Source: Parafrankia discariae (GTDB lineage Bacteria; Actinomycetota; Actinomycetes; Frankiales; Frankiaceae). From it: DNA of 64,000 nt. The DNA is taken from positions 17,116-81,115 of the forward strand of contig NZ_KB891213.1 of assembly GCF_000373365.1 (NCBI RefSeq), read 5' to 3'. Of this stretch, positions 28,503-37,609 are shown piece after piece; positions within the stretch are counted from its first letter, which is position 1, and every line of letters begins with the position of its first letter. A program made the translations under genes and the position numbers. A model generated the notes under the pieces. That model was not told the origin of the DNA, made no database searches, and saw only the letters and a list, made by a program, of their open reading frames with translations.

Positions 28503-28941
28503 TCGCTGGTTCCTCCTGAGCTGCGGCCGTTGTTGACGACAACGAATTCCGGGATGCGGATCCCTGTCTACCCACGGGCAATTAACGATCTTGTTCTGAT
28601 GGCTTAAGGGGGCGGTCGGGCCGGTTAATCGGCTGTGCCGCCGGCTCGACGGGGCGCGGTAACCGCTGCTCGCCCCCGTTAACGCGTGCCGGGAACCCGG
28701 TTGGGATTATCGCTGCCGCTGGTATTGGGGCTCATGGCCGTCCGTGTCGCGATGACGGCCTCCCGGCGTGGTCGCGCGCGGCCGGGGTTCGCCGCCGGCC
28801 CGCGGCTGAAGCGGTGGATTCGGTGGCGCTGTCCGCACGTCCGGCGCGGACCCCACCACTTCCTGGCCGAACGGTGATATAGATGTGGATGTTCTTCCGT
28901 TGTCTTTACGGTGTCTTCACTGTCGGCTGCATGGGGGATGC
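28503..28941. other. Divergent control region of the cassette and SARP-type regulator
   Basis: About 440 bases without a supported gene. Four TTAA cores occur within about 100 bases (28582, 28604, 28625, 28679), which stand out in such GC-rich DNA and could mark promoters or operator sites. No other element seen. Confidence 0.45.
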
Positions 28942-31149
28942 ATGCTCGCGGGCAAGGTGCTGGAACCTCTTGGAGCACAGCCGGTGACGGCGCATTCTTT
29001 GTTCGTCGACGCGGTGACCGGCGGCGCCACCGTGTTTGTCACGCCCCCCGGCACGCTGCTCACCGACGGGCTCACGGCCGCGCTGGAGGCGGTCGACCGG
29101 ACGCCGGTCTGGCTCCGGCTGGGCGTCGAGGACCGTGACCCGGCGACCTTCCTGACAACGCTGATCACCGCGGTGCGGCGGCGAGCCCCCGGATTCGGCG
29201 CCACCCTGCTCACCCGGGTGCGACCGTTGCCCGGCCCGGTGCGCGAGTGGGACGACATCTACCGCAGGATCGGCGTGGAACTGGCCGAGCGGCTCCCGCC
29301 CGGGTCGGCGCTGGTGCTGGAACACGCGGACCGGATCGATCCGCACGGGCCGTCGTTGCACCTCGCGTGCAGCCATGTGCTGAGTGCTCTGCCCGAGGAG
29401 ACGCCCCGGGTGCTGTTCGGCCATGACGTGCTCCCGGGCACCGCGGTTCTCGGGGACGCCCGTCGGCCGCCGGCCGAGCGCGCCCGGCTGCACCCGTCGG
29501 AGGTTGAGCTTCCCGGTGGGCTCGGGCTCCGGCGGCGTCACGCGGCGGCGCTCCTCGGCCGGTCCGCGGCGCTGCGGCACGCCGTCGAGTTCGCGCGCAC
29601 CACGCTGCCGGACGGTGATCTGGCTCAGGCTCTGCGCGGCCGGACGCCTGCCGGCGTGCTCACCTCGCTGGCCCGTACCGTCCTAGCGGGCGCCACCGGC
29701 GCGGGCCGTCGAATGCTCGCGCGGCTGCTGCACGTCGAGTACGTCCTCCCGGAGGCGGACCGGCACCAGCTCGCCGAGCTGACCGGACCGTGGTTCCAGC
29801 CGTTGATCGGCGACTGGTCACGACTGCGCACCGTCTGGCGCGCTCCGCTGCTCGCGGCTCTGGCCGAGGACGCGGCGCTGGACCGCGAGACCCTGCGCGG
29901 CACCGCGCTCGAGCTGTTGCGGGCGGGCGCTCCGGAACGGGCGATCCCCATGCTGCTCGAGTTCGACGATCGCGCGGTGGCGGCGCGGGCGCTGGCCAGG
30001 GTCGCCGACGGCATGATCGCCGCCGGCCAGTGGGTGACAGTCGGCGGCTGGCTGGACCAGCTGCCGCCCGAGGCTGTCGAGGCGGAGCCGGATCTGCTCG
30101 ACGCGGCCGCGCACGTCGCCTCGGTCCGGGGCCGGCAGGGCCCTGCCGGTCACCGGTCCCACGCGGTGGCCGCCGCGGTCTCCGAGACGGACAGGCTGAC
30201 GCGGCGGCTGGCGGACATCCACCGGGACCGGCGCCTGCATGCCGAGGCGGAGGCCGCGCTCGCCCGGTCGGAGCACGAGACGACGGCGCTCCTGCACGCC
30301 CACATCGCCGGTGTGTCCGGCGGCCCCGAGGCGCCGAGGGCCGCGGACGCCGCGCCGGGTGGGAGATCCGGGAGCACGGCCGTGACGGGCCAGGTGGAGA
30401 TGGCCGTGCACGTGCTGGGACCGCTGTCGGTGATGATGAACGGGCGGCTCGTGCGAGGCTGGGGCGCCCGCCCCCGGTCCCTGCTGGCCTACCTGGTGAT
30501 CCATCGGGCGGACCTGCCCCCGCGGGAGGTCGTCACCGAGGCGTTGTGGCCACGCGCCGACCTGCCCGCGGCGCGGAACAACATCCAGGTGGCCGTGTAC
30601 GGCGCGCGGCGCGCCCTGCGGGAGGCGGTCGACCGGCAGGTCATCGTGTTCGAGCGCGGCGTGTACCGGCTGGCCGCCGACGTCATGGTGTCCATCGACC
30701 TCGACGCGTTCGAAGGCCATGTCCGGGCTGGTCAGCGTTTCGCCGACGCGGGACGCGTCGAGGCCGCCATCGCCGAGCTCGAGACGGCGGTGGCGCTGTA
30801 CCGGGGCGATTTCCTCGCCGACGCGCGTTCCGAGGACTGGGCCGTCCTGCGGCGCGAGCAGTTGAGGCTGGCCTACCTGGACGCGCTGGACCGGCTCAGC
30901 TCGCTGTACCTGGAGACCGGGCAGTACCCGGTCTGCGCGGTGCTGTGCCGGCAGATCCTCGAGCGCGACCCGTGCCGGGAGGACGCCCACCGCCGGCTCA
31001 TGCGCTCCTACACCCGCCAGGGGCAGCCGCACCTGGCGTTGCTGCAGTTCCGGACCTGCGTCGACATCCTGGCCCGCGAGCTGCGCGTCGCGCCGGGACC
31101 GGCGACGGTCCGCCTGCACGAGCGAATCCGCCGACACGAGCCCGTCTGA
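28942..31149 (+). CDS. Hybrid MalT-like/SARP (BTAD) transcriptional regulator
   Basis: A 735-residue regulator. The C-terminal ~245 residues are a SARP: a winged-helix DNA-binding domain (VHVLGPLSVMMNGRLVRGW...RSLLAYLVIH...LWPRADLPAARNNIQVAVYGARRAL) followed by a BTAD domain ending LRVAPGPATVRLHERI. The N-terminal ~480 residues resemble the MalT/STAND ATPase part (TPVWLRLGVEDRDPATFLTTLITAV and SALVLEHADRI as a Walker B-like strand). However, the P-loop GKT/S is missing: the place reads VTPPGTLLTDGL. Nucleotide switching may be lost. ATG 28942 follows GGGGGA; an upstream in-frame ATG at 28885 is possible. Divergent from the three-gene cassette. Confidence 0.8.
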   Translation: MLAGKVLEPLGAQPVTAHSLFVDAVTGGATVFVTPPGTLLTDGLTAALEAVDRTPVWLRLGVEDRDPATFLTTLITAVRRRAPGFGATLLTRVRPLPGPVREWDDIYRRIGVELAERLPPGSALVLEHADRIDPHGPSLHLACSHVLSALPEETPRVLFGHDVLPGTAVLGDARRPPAERARLHPSEVELPGGLGLRRRHAAALLGRSAALRHAVEFARTTLPDGDLAQALRGRTPAGVLTSLARTVLAGATGAGRRMLARLLHVEYVLPEADRHQLAELTGPWFQPLIGDWSRLRTVWRAPLLAALAEDAALDRETLRGTALELLRAGAPERAIPMLLEFDDRAVAARALARVADGMIAAGQWVTVGGWLDQLPPEAVEAEPDLLDAAAHVASVRGRQGPAGHRSHAVAAAVSETDRLTRRLADIHRDRRLHAEAEAALARSEHETTALLHAHIAGVSGGPEAPRAADAAPGGRSGSTAVTGQVEMAVHVLGPLSVMMNGRLVRGWGARPRSLLAYLVIHRADLPPREVVTEALWPRADLPAARNNIQVAVYGARRALREAVDRQVIVFERGVYRLAADVMVSIDLDAFEGHVRAGQRFADAGRVEAAIAELETAVALYRGDFLADARSEDWAVLRREQLRLAYLDALDRLSSLYLETGQYPVCAVLCRQILERDPCREDAHRRLMRSYTRQGQPHLALLQFRTCVDILARELRVAPGPATVRLHERIRRHEPV

Positions 31150-31218
31150 GCCCCGCCCTGGTCTCCCGCCGACGGTGATGATCGGGCCGCCCCGCGCGGT
31201 GGGCCGGTTCGCCGTGGG

Positions 31219-33072
31219 TCAGCCCGCGGGCGTGGCGGTGCACAGCGGGAGGATGTGCTCGCCGTATTTGGCCAGCTTGTTCTCGCCGACGCCGTTCACC
31301 GTCGCGAGTTCGGCGAGCGACGAGGGCGCGCGGGTGGCGATCTCGCGCAGCGTGGCGTCGTGGAAGATCACGTAGGCGGGGACGCCCTGCTCCTTGGCGG
31401 TGGCGCCGCGCCAGGCGCGCAGCCGCTCGAACAGCGCCGCCGCCTGCGCGGGCAGCTCGACCGGCTCGGCCCGGCGGCCCTTCGCCGCCGAGGTGCTCGT
31501 GGTCCTGGCCGCTCGCCTGGGCTCGCGCCGCATGGAGACCGACCGCTGCCCGCGCAGGACGTCCCCGCTCGCGTCGGTGAGGACGAGCGTTCCGTGTTCA
31601 CCCTCGACGGCCAGCAGGCCCTGGGCCAGCAGCTGACGGACGACGCCCCGCCACTCGGCCTCGCTGAGCTCGGTGCCGATGCCGAAGACCGTCAGCGAGT
31701 CGTGGCCGTGCTGGTTGACCTTGGGGGTACGCCGGCCCAGCAGGATGTCGACGAGATGGCCCGCGCCGAACTTCTGCCGGCGCTCCCGCTGCAGCCGCAG
31801 CACCGTGGACAGCAGCTTCTGGGCGGGCACGGTCGCCTCCCAGGACTGCTGCGGGTGCAGGCAGGTGTCGCAGTTGCCGCAGGCGGCCGACCCCTGCTGC
31901 CCGAAGTAGGCCAGCAGGCCGACCCGGCGGCACTCGATGGTCTCGCACAGCGCGAGCATGGCGTCGAGATGGGAGTTGAGCCGCCGGCGGTGCGCGGCGT
32001 CGCCGTCGGAGGCGTCGATGAGCCGGCGCTGCTGGACGACGTCCTGCAGGCCGTAGGCGAGCCAGGCGGTGGAGCGCAGCCCGTCCCGGCCGGCGCGGCC
32101 GGTCTCCTGGTAGTAGCCCTCCACCGACTTCGGCAGGTCGAGGTGGGCGACGAAGCGGACGTCCGGCTTGTCGATGCCCATCCCGAAGGCGATCGTGGCG
32201 ACCATGACCAGGCCGTCCTCCCGTAGGAAACGGGCCTGGTGCTCGGCGCGGACGCGTGCGTCGAGGCCGGCGTGATAGGGCAGCGCGGCGATCCCGTTCG
32301 AGACCAGGAACTCCGCGATCTTCTCGACCGACGCCCGGGACAGGCAGTACACGATGCCCGCGTCGCCGGGGTGCTCGGTGCGCAGGAGCTCCAGCAGCTG
32401 TGCCTTCGGGTCGTTCTTCGGCACGATGCGGTACTGGATGTTCGGCCGGTCGAAGTCGGCGACGAAATGACGGGCGTTGCCCAGCCCGAGCCGGTTCGTG
32501 ATCTCCTCGTGGGTCGCCGGGGTGGCGGTGGCGGTCAGCGCCACGCGCGGCACCTGCGGCCAGTGCTGGTGCAGCTCGGAGAGCAGGAGGTAGTCGGGCC
32601 GGAAGTCGTGCCCCCACTGCGCGACGCAGTGCGCCTCGTCGATCGCGAACAGCGCGATCTCACCCCGGTCGAGGAGCTCGATCGTCGCGCGCACCCGCAG
32701 CCGCTCGGGGGCCAGGTAGAGCAGGTCGAGCTCGCCGGCGAGGAACGCGGACTCGACGGCGCGGCGCTCGTCGGCCTGCTGGGTGGAGTTGAGGAACCCG
32801 GCCCGGACCCCGAGCGCGAGCAGCGCGTCGACCTGGTCCTGCATCAGCGCGATGAGTGGCGAGATGACCACCCCGGTACCGGGCCGGACGAGCGCCGGGA
32901 TCTGGTAGCACAACGACTTGCCGCCGCCCGTGGGCATGAGGACCAGCGCGTCGCCACCGCCGACGACGTGATCGATGATCTCCTGCTGGCCGTCGCGGAA
33001 GGACTCGTAGCCGAAGACGCGGCGCAGCACTTCCGCGGCGTCCCGCGGGACGCGAACCGAGGGCGAGGTCAC
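31219..33072 (-). CDS. recQ: ATP-dependent DNA helicase RecQ
   Basis: A 617-residue RecQ helicase that unwinds DNA 3'-5' in recombination and repair. It has motif [12 protein letters not shown], the DEAH box ([18 protein letters not shown]), the conserved GRAGRDG motif VI, a RecQ zinc region (CRRVGLL...CGNCDTCL), a winged helix ([20 protein letters not shown]) and a C-terminal HRDC domain ([15 protein letters not shown]). Length is normal for bacterial RecQ. GTG start. It converges with the SARP-type gene. Confidence 0.95.
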   Translation of the reverse strand: MTSPSVRVPRDAAEVLRRVFGYESFRDGQQEIIDHVVGGGDALVLMPTGGGKSLCYQIPALVRPGTGVVISPLIALMQDQVDALLALGVRAGFLNSTQQADERRAVESAFLAGELDLLYLAPERLRVRATIELLDRGEIALFAIDEAHCVAQWGHDFRPDYLLLSELHQHWPQVPRVALTATATPATHEEITNRLGLGNARHFVADFDRPNIQYRIVPKNDPKAQLLELLRTEHPGDAGIVYCLSRASVEKIAEFLVSNGIAALPYHAGLDARVRAEHQARFLREDGLVMVATIAFGMGIDKPDVRFVAHLDLPKSVEGYYQETGRAGRDGLRSTAWLAYGLQDVVQQRRLIDASDGDAAHRRRLNSHLDAMLALCETIECRRVGLLAYFGQQGSAACGNCDTCLHPQQSWEATVPAQKLLSTVLRLQRERRQKFGAGHLVDILLGRRTPKVNQHGHDSLTVFGIGTELSEAEWRGVVRQLLAQGLLAVEGEHGTLVLTDASGDVLRGQRSVSMRREPRRAARTTSTSAAKGRRAEPVELPAQAAALFERLRAWRGATAKEQGVPAYVIFHDATLREIATRAPSSLAELATVNGVGENKLAKYGEHILPLCTATPAG

Positions 33073-33222
33073 CGCGCCACTGTAGAAGGCGCCACGGGAC
33101 GACAGTGACGCGAGTGCGCGCCTGTGGACAACCCGTTCCCGAACCGCCCGTCGTCCTCAGCCGCCCGGCGTCCCGAGCCGCCCGGCGTCCCGAGCCGCCC
33201 GTCGCCCCGGCGGGGAACCGGC

Positions 33223-34266
33223 TCAGGCCGACGAGCGGATCACCAGCTCCGTCGGCAGGATCACCGACGCCGCCGGACCGGTCGGATCGGCGATGCGCCG
33301 CAGGAGCTGGTGCACCATCTCCGCGCCGAGCCGTTCCACCGGCTGGCGGACGGTCGTCAGCGGCGGGTCCGCGTACGCGGCCGGCGCCGCGTCGTCGAAG
33401 CCGATGACGGCGACGTCGTCGGGAACCCGCCGCCCGGCGGCCCGCAGCGCGCGCAGCACGCCGAGGGCCATCAGGTCGGAGGCGGCGAACACAGCGTCGA
33501 TCGTCGGGTGTTCGGCCAGCAGCCGGGCGGTCGCCGCCTGGCCGCTGGCCTCGGTGAAGTCACCGGTCTCGACCCGGGCGGCCGCGGCCGGCAGACCCGC
33601 GTCCCGGGCCGCCCGCGCGTAGCCGGCCAGCCGGTCGACGCCCACGCTCATGTCCACCGGCCCGGCGACGGTCGCCAGCTCGCGGCGGCCCGCCCCGACG
33701 AGATGGCGCACGGCCTGCCGGGCGCCACCCACGTTGTCGGCGTCGACCGAGTCGACCGACTCGACCGCGTCGCCGGTGAGCAGCCGTCCCGCCATCACCA
33801 GCGGGACGCCGGCCCGCGAGACCGACATCGGCATGATGTCGTCCCCGTGCAGGGAGATCAGGAGGACGCCGTCGACGTGGCCGTTGCCGACGTAGCGCAG
33901 CGCCCGGTCGCGCTGGCGGTCACCCTGCACCTGCAACAGGACGAGCTGGAGCTGGGTGTCGCTCAGCGCCTGGTTCACCCCGCGCAGCACGCTGGCGAAG
34001 AACGGGTCGGCGAACACCGTGTCGGGCCGCTCGTGCACGATCAGCACGATCGTGTCCGTCCGCCGGGTCACCAGGCTGCGGGCGGCCTGGTTCGGCACGT
34101 AGCCGAGCTCGGCGATCGCCCGGGTGACCGCCGCGTGCGCCGCAGGGGAGACCCGCAGCGATCCGTTCACCACCCGGGAGACCGTCGCCCGCGACACCCC
34201 GGCCAGCTCGGCGACGGCCTCCAACGTCGGTGCCTGGCGGGTCCGGGCCGGTGGCTCCGGCGTCAT
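33223..34266 (-). CDS. LacI-family transcriptional repressor of the beta-glucoside locus
   Basis: A 347-residue LacI/GalR regulator. The N-terminal helix-turn-helix (PTLEAVAELAGVSRATVSRVVNG) and hinge helix (SPAAHAAVTRAIAELGYVPNQAARSL) are intact. The periplasmic-binding-like domain follows to the end (GVLLISLHGDD, PDDVAVIGFDD). Its ATG overlaps the beta-glucosidase stop as ATGA, so it is the last gene of the sugar operon and probably autoregulated. A CebR-like palindrome upstream of the operon (38920-38933) is its likely site. The natural inducer is probably a beta-linked disaccharide. Confidence 0.92.
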   Translation of the reverse strand: MTPEPPARTRQAPTLEAVAELAGVSRATVSRVVNGSLRVSPAAHAAVTRAIAELGYVPNQAARSLVTRRTDTIVLIVHERPDTVFADPFFASVLRGVNQALSDTQLQLVLLQVQGDRQRDRALRYVGNGHVDGVLLISLHGDDIMPMSVSRAGVPLVMAGRLLTGDAVESVDSVDADNVGGARQAVRHLVGAGRRELATVAGPVDMSVGVDRLAGYARAARDAGLPAAAARVETGDFTEASGQAATARLLAEHPTIDAVFAASDLMALGVLRALRAAGRRVPDDVAVIGFDDAAPAAYADPPLTTVRQPVERLGAEMVHQLLRRIADPTGPAASVILPTELVIRSSA

Positions 34267-35747
34267 CGCTCCCCGTTCGCCGCGCGGTGCTCCCGGATCA
34301 GCCGCGAGTACCACAACCCGCTGGACTTCGGCGTGCGCACCAGGGTCTCGAAGTCGACGTGCACGATGCCGAACCTCATCCGGTACCCCTCGGCCCACTC
34401 GAAGTTGTCCAGCAACGACCACACGAAGTATCCCCGAACGTCGACCCCGTCCTGGGCCGCCTGCCGGACGGCGTCGAGGTGACCCGCCAGGTAGCGGACC
34501 CGCAGCGGGTCGTGCACCGTCCCGTCCGGGGAAACCTCGTCGTCGTAGGCCGCGCCGTTCTCGTGGATGTGGAACGGGACCCCGGGGTAGTCCGCGCCGA
34601 GCCGGCGCAGCAGGGCCAGGAAGCTGCGTGGCCGCACCGGCCAGCCCAGCGCCGTCACGTCCTCGCTCGTGGGCACCCGGGTGACGTTCTCCGCGCCGGC
34701 GAACGGGGTCGGTTTCGGCGACGGGTCCGGCCCCGGCGCGACGATGTGCGGCGCGTAGTAGTTCACCCCGATCCAGTCCACCGGCTGCGAGATCACGGCG
34801 AGGTCACCGTCGTGGACGGGCAGCTCGGCGCCGGCCCGGGCGAAGTCGGCGATCACATCGGACGGGTACGTACCGCGCAGGACGGGATCGAGCCAGAGCC
34901 GGATCTGCTGCCCGTCGACGAGCCGCACGGCGTCGTCGGCCCCGGCGGTGCTCGCCCCGTCGGTGTCCGGCGGCGGCTCCGCCGGGATCAGGTTGAGGGT
35001 GATGCCGACGTCCGCCGCGCCGTGCCCACGCAGCACGGCGGCGCCGAGGCCGTGGGCCAGCAGCAGGTGGTGGACGGCCCGCACGGCGGCCCCGGCGTCC
35101 CGCACCCCGGGGGCGTGCCGCCCGGTCAGGTACCCCTCGAAGGCCGAGCACCAGGGCTCGTTCAGGGTCGACCAGTGCCGGACCCGGTCGCCGAGCGCGC
35201 CGGCGACCCGCTCGGCGTAGTCGGCGAAGCGCAGCGCCGTGTCGCGGTTCGGCCAGCCGCCGGCGTCCTGCAGCGGCTGCGGCAGATCCCAGTGGTAGAG
35301 CGTCACCCACGGGTCGATCCCGGCGGTGAGGAGCTCGTCGACGAGCCGGTCGTAGAACGCCAGCCCCTCGGGGTTCACCGCCCCCGACCCGGTCGGGACG
35401 ATCCTCGGCCAGGCGATCGAGAACCGGTACGCGCCCAGGCCGAGGCCGGCCATGAGCGCGACGTCCTCGCGGTAGCGGTGCAGGTGGTCGACGGCGACGT
35501 CGCCGTTCTCGCCGTTCGCGGTCATGCCAGGGGTGCGGGCGAAGACGTCCCAGATCGACGGCCCGCGGCCGCCCTCCCGGGCGCCGCCCTCGATCTGGTA
35601 GGCGGAGGTGGCGGCACCCCACACGAATCCGGCGGGCAGGCCGGTGGCGATCCGAGCCGCGAGCTCGTCGGCTCCCGGCGCCGCTGTCGTCGCTGACGCA
35701 GCCGGCGCCGCTGTCGGGTCCGTCGTCGGGACGGGGCTGGTAGTCAA
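34263..35747 (-). CDS. GH1 beta-glucosidase
   Basis: A 494-residue family 1 glycosidase that should split cellobiose-like beta-glucosides inside the cell. It shows the GH1 opening FVWGAATSAYQIEGG, the acid/base Glu in STLNEPW (about Glu197), the nucleophile Glu in IHENGAAYDD (about Glu396), and the C-terminal SLLDNFEWAEGY. There is no signal peptide. The start is uncertain: a TTG at 35747 overlaps the upstream permease stop (TTGA) and follows GGTGAAAGG, matching the coupled style of this operon. The first 30 residues are Thr/Pro/Ala-rich and poorly conserved. Confidence 0.9.
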   Translation of the reverse strand: MTTSPVPTTDPTAAPAASATTAAPGADELAARIATGLPAGFVWGAATSAYQIEGGAREGGRGPSIWDVFARTPGMTANGENGDVAVDHLHRYREDVALMAGLGLGAYRFSIAWPRIVPTGSGAVNPEGLAFYDRLVDELLTAGIDPWVTLYHWDLPQPLQDAGGWPNRDTALRFADYAERVAGALGDRVRHWSTLNEPWCSAFEGYLTGRHAPGVRDAGAAVRAVHHLLLAHGLGAAVLRGHGAADVGITLNLIPAEPPPDTDGASTAGADDAVRLVDGQQIRLWLDPVLRGTYPSDVIADFARAGAELPVHDGDLAVISQPVDWIGVNYYAPHIVAPGPDPSPKPTPFAGAENVTRVPTSEDVTALGWPVRPRSFLALLRRLGADYPGVPFHIHENGAAYDDEVSPDGTVHDPLRVRYLAGHLDAVRQAAQDGVDVRGYFVWSLLDNFEWAEGYRMRFGIVHVDFETLVRTPKSSGLWYSRLIREHRAANGER

Positions 35748-36583
35748 CCTTTCACCGCGCCTTCCATGATTCCGCTGATGATCTGGCGGCCGAACAGGGC
35801 GAATACGACGAGGACGGGGAGCGTGCCGAGCGCGGTGCCGGCGAGGACGAGGGTGTTGTCCCGGTAGTGGCCCGCGGCCAGCGTGCTGAGGGCCACCTGG
35901 ACGGTCGGGTTCTCCGAGTTCAGGACGATCAGCGGCCACATGAAGTCGTTCCAGGCCTGCATGAACGTGAGCAGGCCGAGCACGGCCAGGCCGGGGCGCA
36001 GCGCCGGCAGCGCGACGTGCCAGTAGAGCCGCAGCGTGCCGCAGCCGTCCATCCGCCCGGCGTCGAGCAGCTCGTCCGGCACGGCCTGGAGGACGTTCTG
36101 CCGCATGAACACGACGCCGAACGCGGTCACCGCGGTCGGCAGGATCACCGCGACGAGATGGTTCGCCCAGCCGAACTCCTGCATCTCCAGGTAGAGCGGG
36201 ATGATCCCGAGCTGCATCGGGACCATCATCGTGGCGATCACGGTGAGCAGCAGCGCGCCGTGGCCGCGGAAGGTCAGCTTCGCGAACGCGAAACCGGCCG
36301 CCGAGCAGAACAGCAGCGTGCTGGCGGTGATCGACCCCGCGACGACGAGGGAGTTCAGCAGGGCCTTGCCGAAGTTCACCGTGTCGAACACCCGGGCGGC
36401 GTTCTCGAAGAAGTGCCCGCCGGGAAGGAAGGGTGGAGGCAGCTGCCCGACGGCGTCGTTCGTCCGGGACGGGATCATGAACGTCCAGTACACCGGGAAC
36501 GCGGAGACGATCAGGGCCAGGAACAGGAACGGATAGCGCAGCGGGCCGGAACGTTCGCCCGGGGCGCGGGAGAAGGCGGTCAC
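35744..36583 (-). CDS. ABC sugar transporter permease (MalG type)
   Basis: A 279-residue inner-membrane permease with six hydrophobic helices. It carries the EAA-type coupling loop (VPDELLDAGRMDGCGTLRLYWHVALPALRPGL) that contacts the ATPase. The C-terminus (GRQIISGIMEGAVKG) is typical of MalG/LacG permeases. GTG 36583 overlaps the previous permease stop (GTGA) and follows GGAGGG. It pairs with the MalF-type permease to import the sugar delivered by the binding lipoprotein. Confidence 0.92.
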   Translation of the reverse strand: MTAFSRAPGERSGPLRYPFLFLALIVSAFPVYWTFMIPSRTNDAVGQLPPPFLPGGHFFENAARVFDTVNFGKALLNSLVVAGSITASTLLFCSAAGFAFAKLTFRGHGALLLTVIATMMVPMQLGIIPLYLEMQEFGWANHLVAVILPTAVTAFGVVFMRQNVLQAVPDELLDAGRMDGCGTLRLYWHVALPALRPGLAVLGLLTFMQAWNDFMWPLIVLNSENPTVQVALSTLAAGHYRDNTLVLAGTALGTLPVLVVFALFGRQIISGIMEGAVKG

Positions 36584-37584
36584 CGGGACCCTCCTCTCAG
36601 CCGGGCGCCGCCGCGGGTGACGAGATAGGCGAGCGCGGCGAACACCACGGTCACCAGGAACATCACCCAGGCGATGGCGGAGCCGTAGCCGAAGTTGTGC
36701 AGTCGGAAGCTCTCCTCGTAGAGCAGGAGGGCCAGGGTCTGGAACTGGTGGCCGTTGCCGCCGGAGACGCTGCCGGGTGAGGTGTCGAACAGCAGCGGCT
36801 CGGTGAACAGCTGGATCTGGCCGATGACGGAGACCAGCGCGGTGAAGGCGATGGTCGGCCGCAGCGCGGGCAGTGTGATGTGCCAGAGCTGCCGCCAGGT
36901 ACCGGCGCCGTCCATGGCCGCGGCCTCGAAGTGCTCCTTCGGGATCGCCTGCATCGCGGCCAGGTAGATGAGCGCGTTGTAGCCGGTCCACCGCCAGATG
37001 ACCATCGACGAGATGGCGATCTTCGACGTCCACTCGCCGGCCTGCCAGTTGATCGGGTCCAGCCCGACCTCGCCGAGCAGCCAGCTGACGAGGCCGAACT
37101 GACGGCCGAAGATCTGGCTGAACACGATCGTCACCGCGACGATGGACGTGATGTTGGGTAGCAGCACGCCCATCCGGAACAGGGTCCGCCCGCGCAGCCT
37201 GGCGTTCAGGACGTGCGCCAGGATCAGCGCCAGCACCAGCTGGGGAACCGACGACATCGCCATCAGCAGGAAGGTGTTGCGGACCGCCTTCCAGAAGAAG
37301 TCGTCGGAGAGCAGGTCGGTGTAGTTCCGCAGCCCGACGAACCGTTCGTCGCCCGGGTGGAGCATGTCCCGGTCGGTGAGCGAGATCCAGGCGGTGTACA
37401 GCATCGGGAAGAGGCCGAAGGCCGCGAAGATCGCGAAGAACGGCGCGATGAGCCCGTAGGGAACCGCCGCGCCCGCCACCCGCCGCAGCACGGAGCGTGT
37501 GGCGCGTGGGATGTGGTCGCCCCCCGGCGTCCGCCGCCGGGGTGGGGCGGGGTCGGCCGCGGGCGCCGGGGTTGCGATGGTCAT
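36580..37584 (-). CDS. ABC sugar transporter permease (MalF type)
   Basis: A 334-residue permease with six hydrophobic helices after a basic N-terminus. The EAA loop reads IPKEHFEAAAMDGAGTWRQLWHITLPALRP. A proline-rich, Arg-containing N-terminal extension of about 35 residues precedes the first helix (YGLIAPFFAIFAAFGLFPML). Start ATG 37584 has GGAGGGAG upstream. It is 25 bases downstream of the binding-protein gene. Confidence 0.93.
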   Translation of the reverse strand: MTIATPAPAADPAPPRRRTPGGDHIPRATRSVLRRVAGAAVPYGLIAPFFAIFAAFGLFPMLYTAWISLTDRDMLHPGDERFVGLRNYTDLLSDDFFWKAVRNTFLLMAMSSVPQLVLALILAHVLNARLRGRTLFRMGVLLPNITSIVAVTIVFSQIFGRQFGLVSWLLGEVGLDPINWQAGEWTSKIAISSMVIWRWTGYNALIYLAAMQAIPKEHFEAAAMDGAGTWRQLWHITLPALRPTIAFTALVSVIGQIQLFTEPLLFDTSPGSVSGGNGHQFQTLALLLYEESFRLHNFGYGSAIAWVMFLVTVVFAALAYLVTRGGARLRGGSR

Positions 37585-37609
37585 CGTCGGATCTCCCTCC
37601 TACCCGCGC

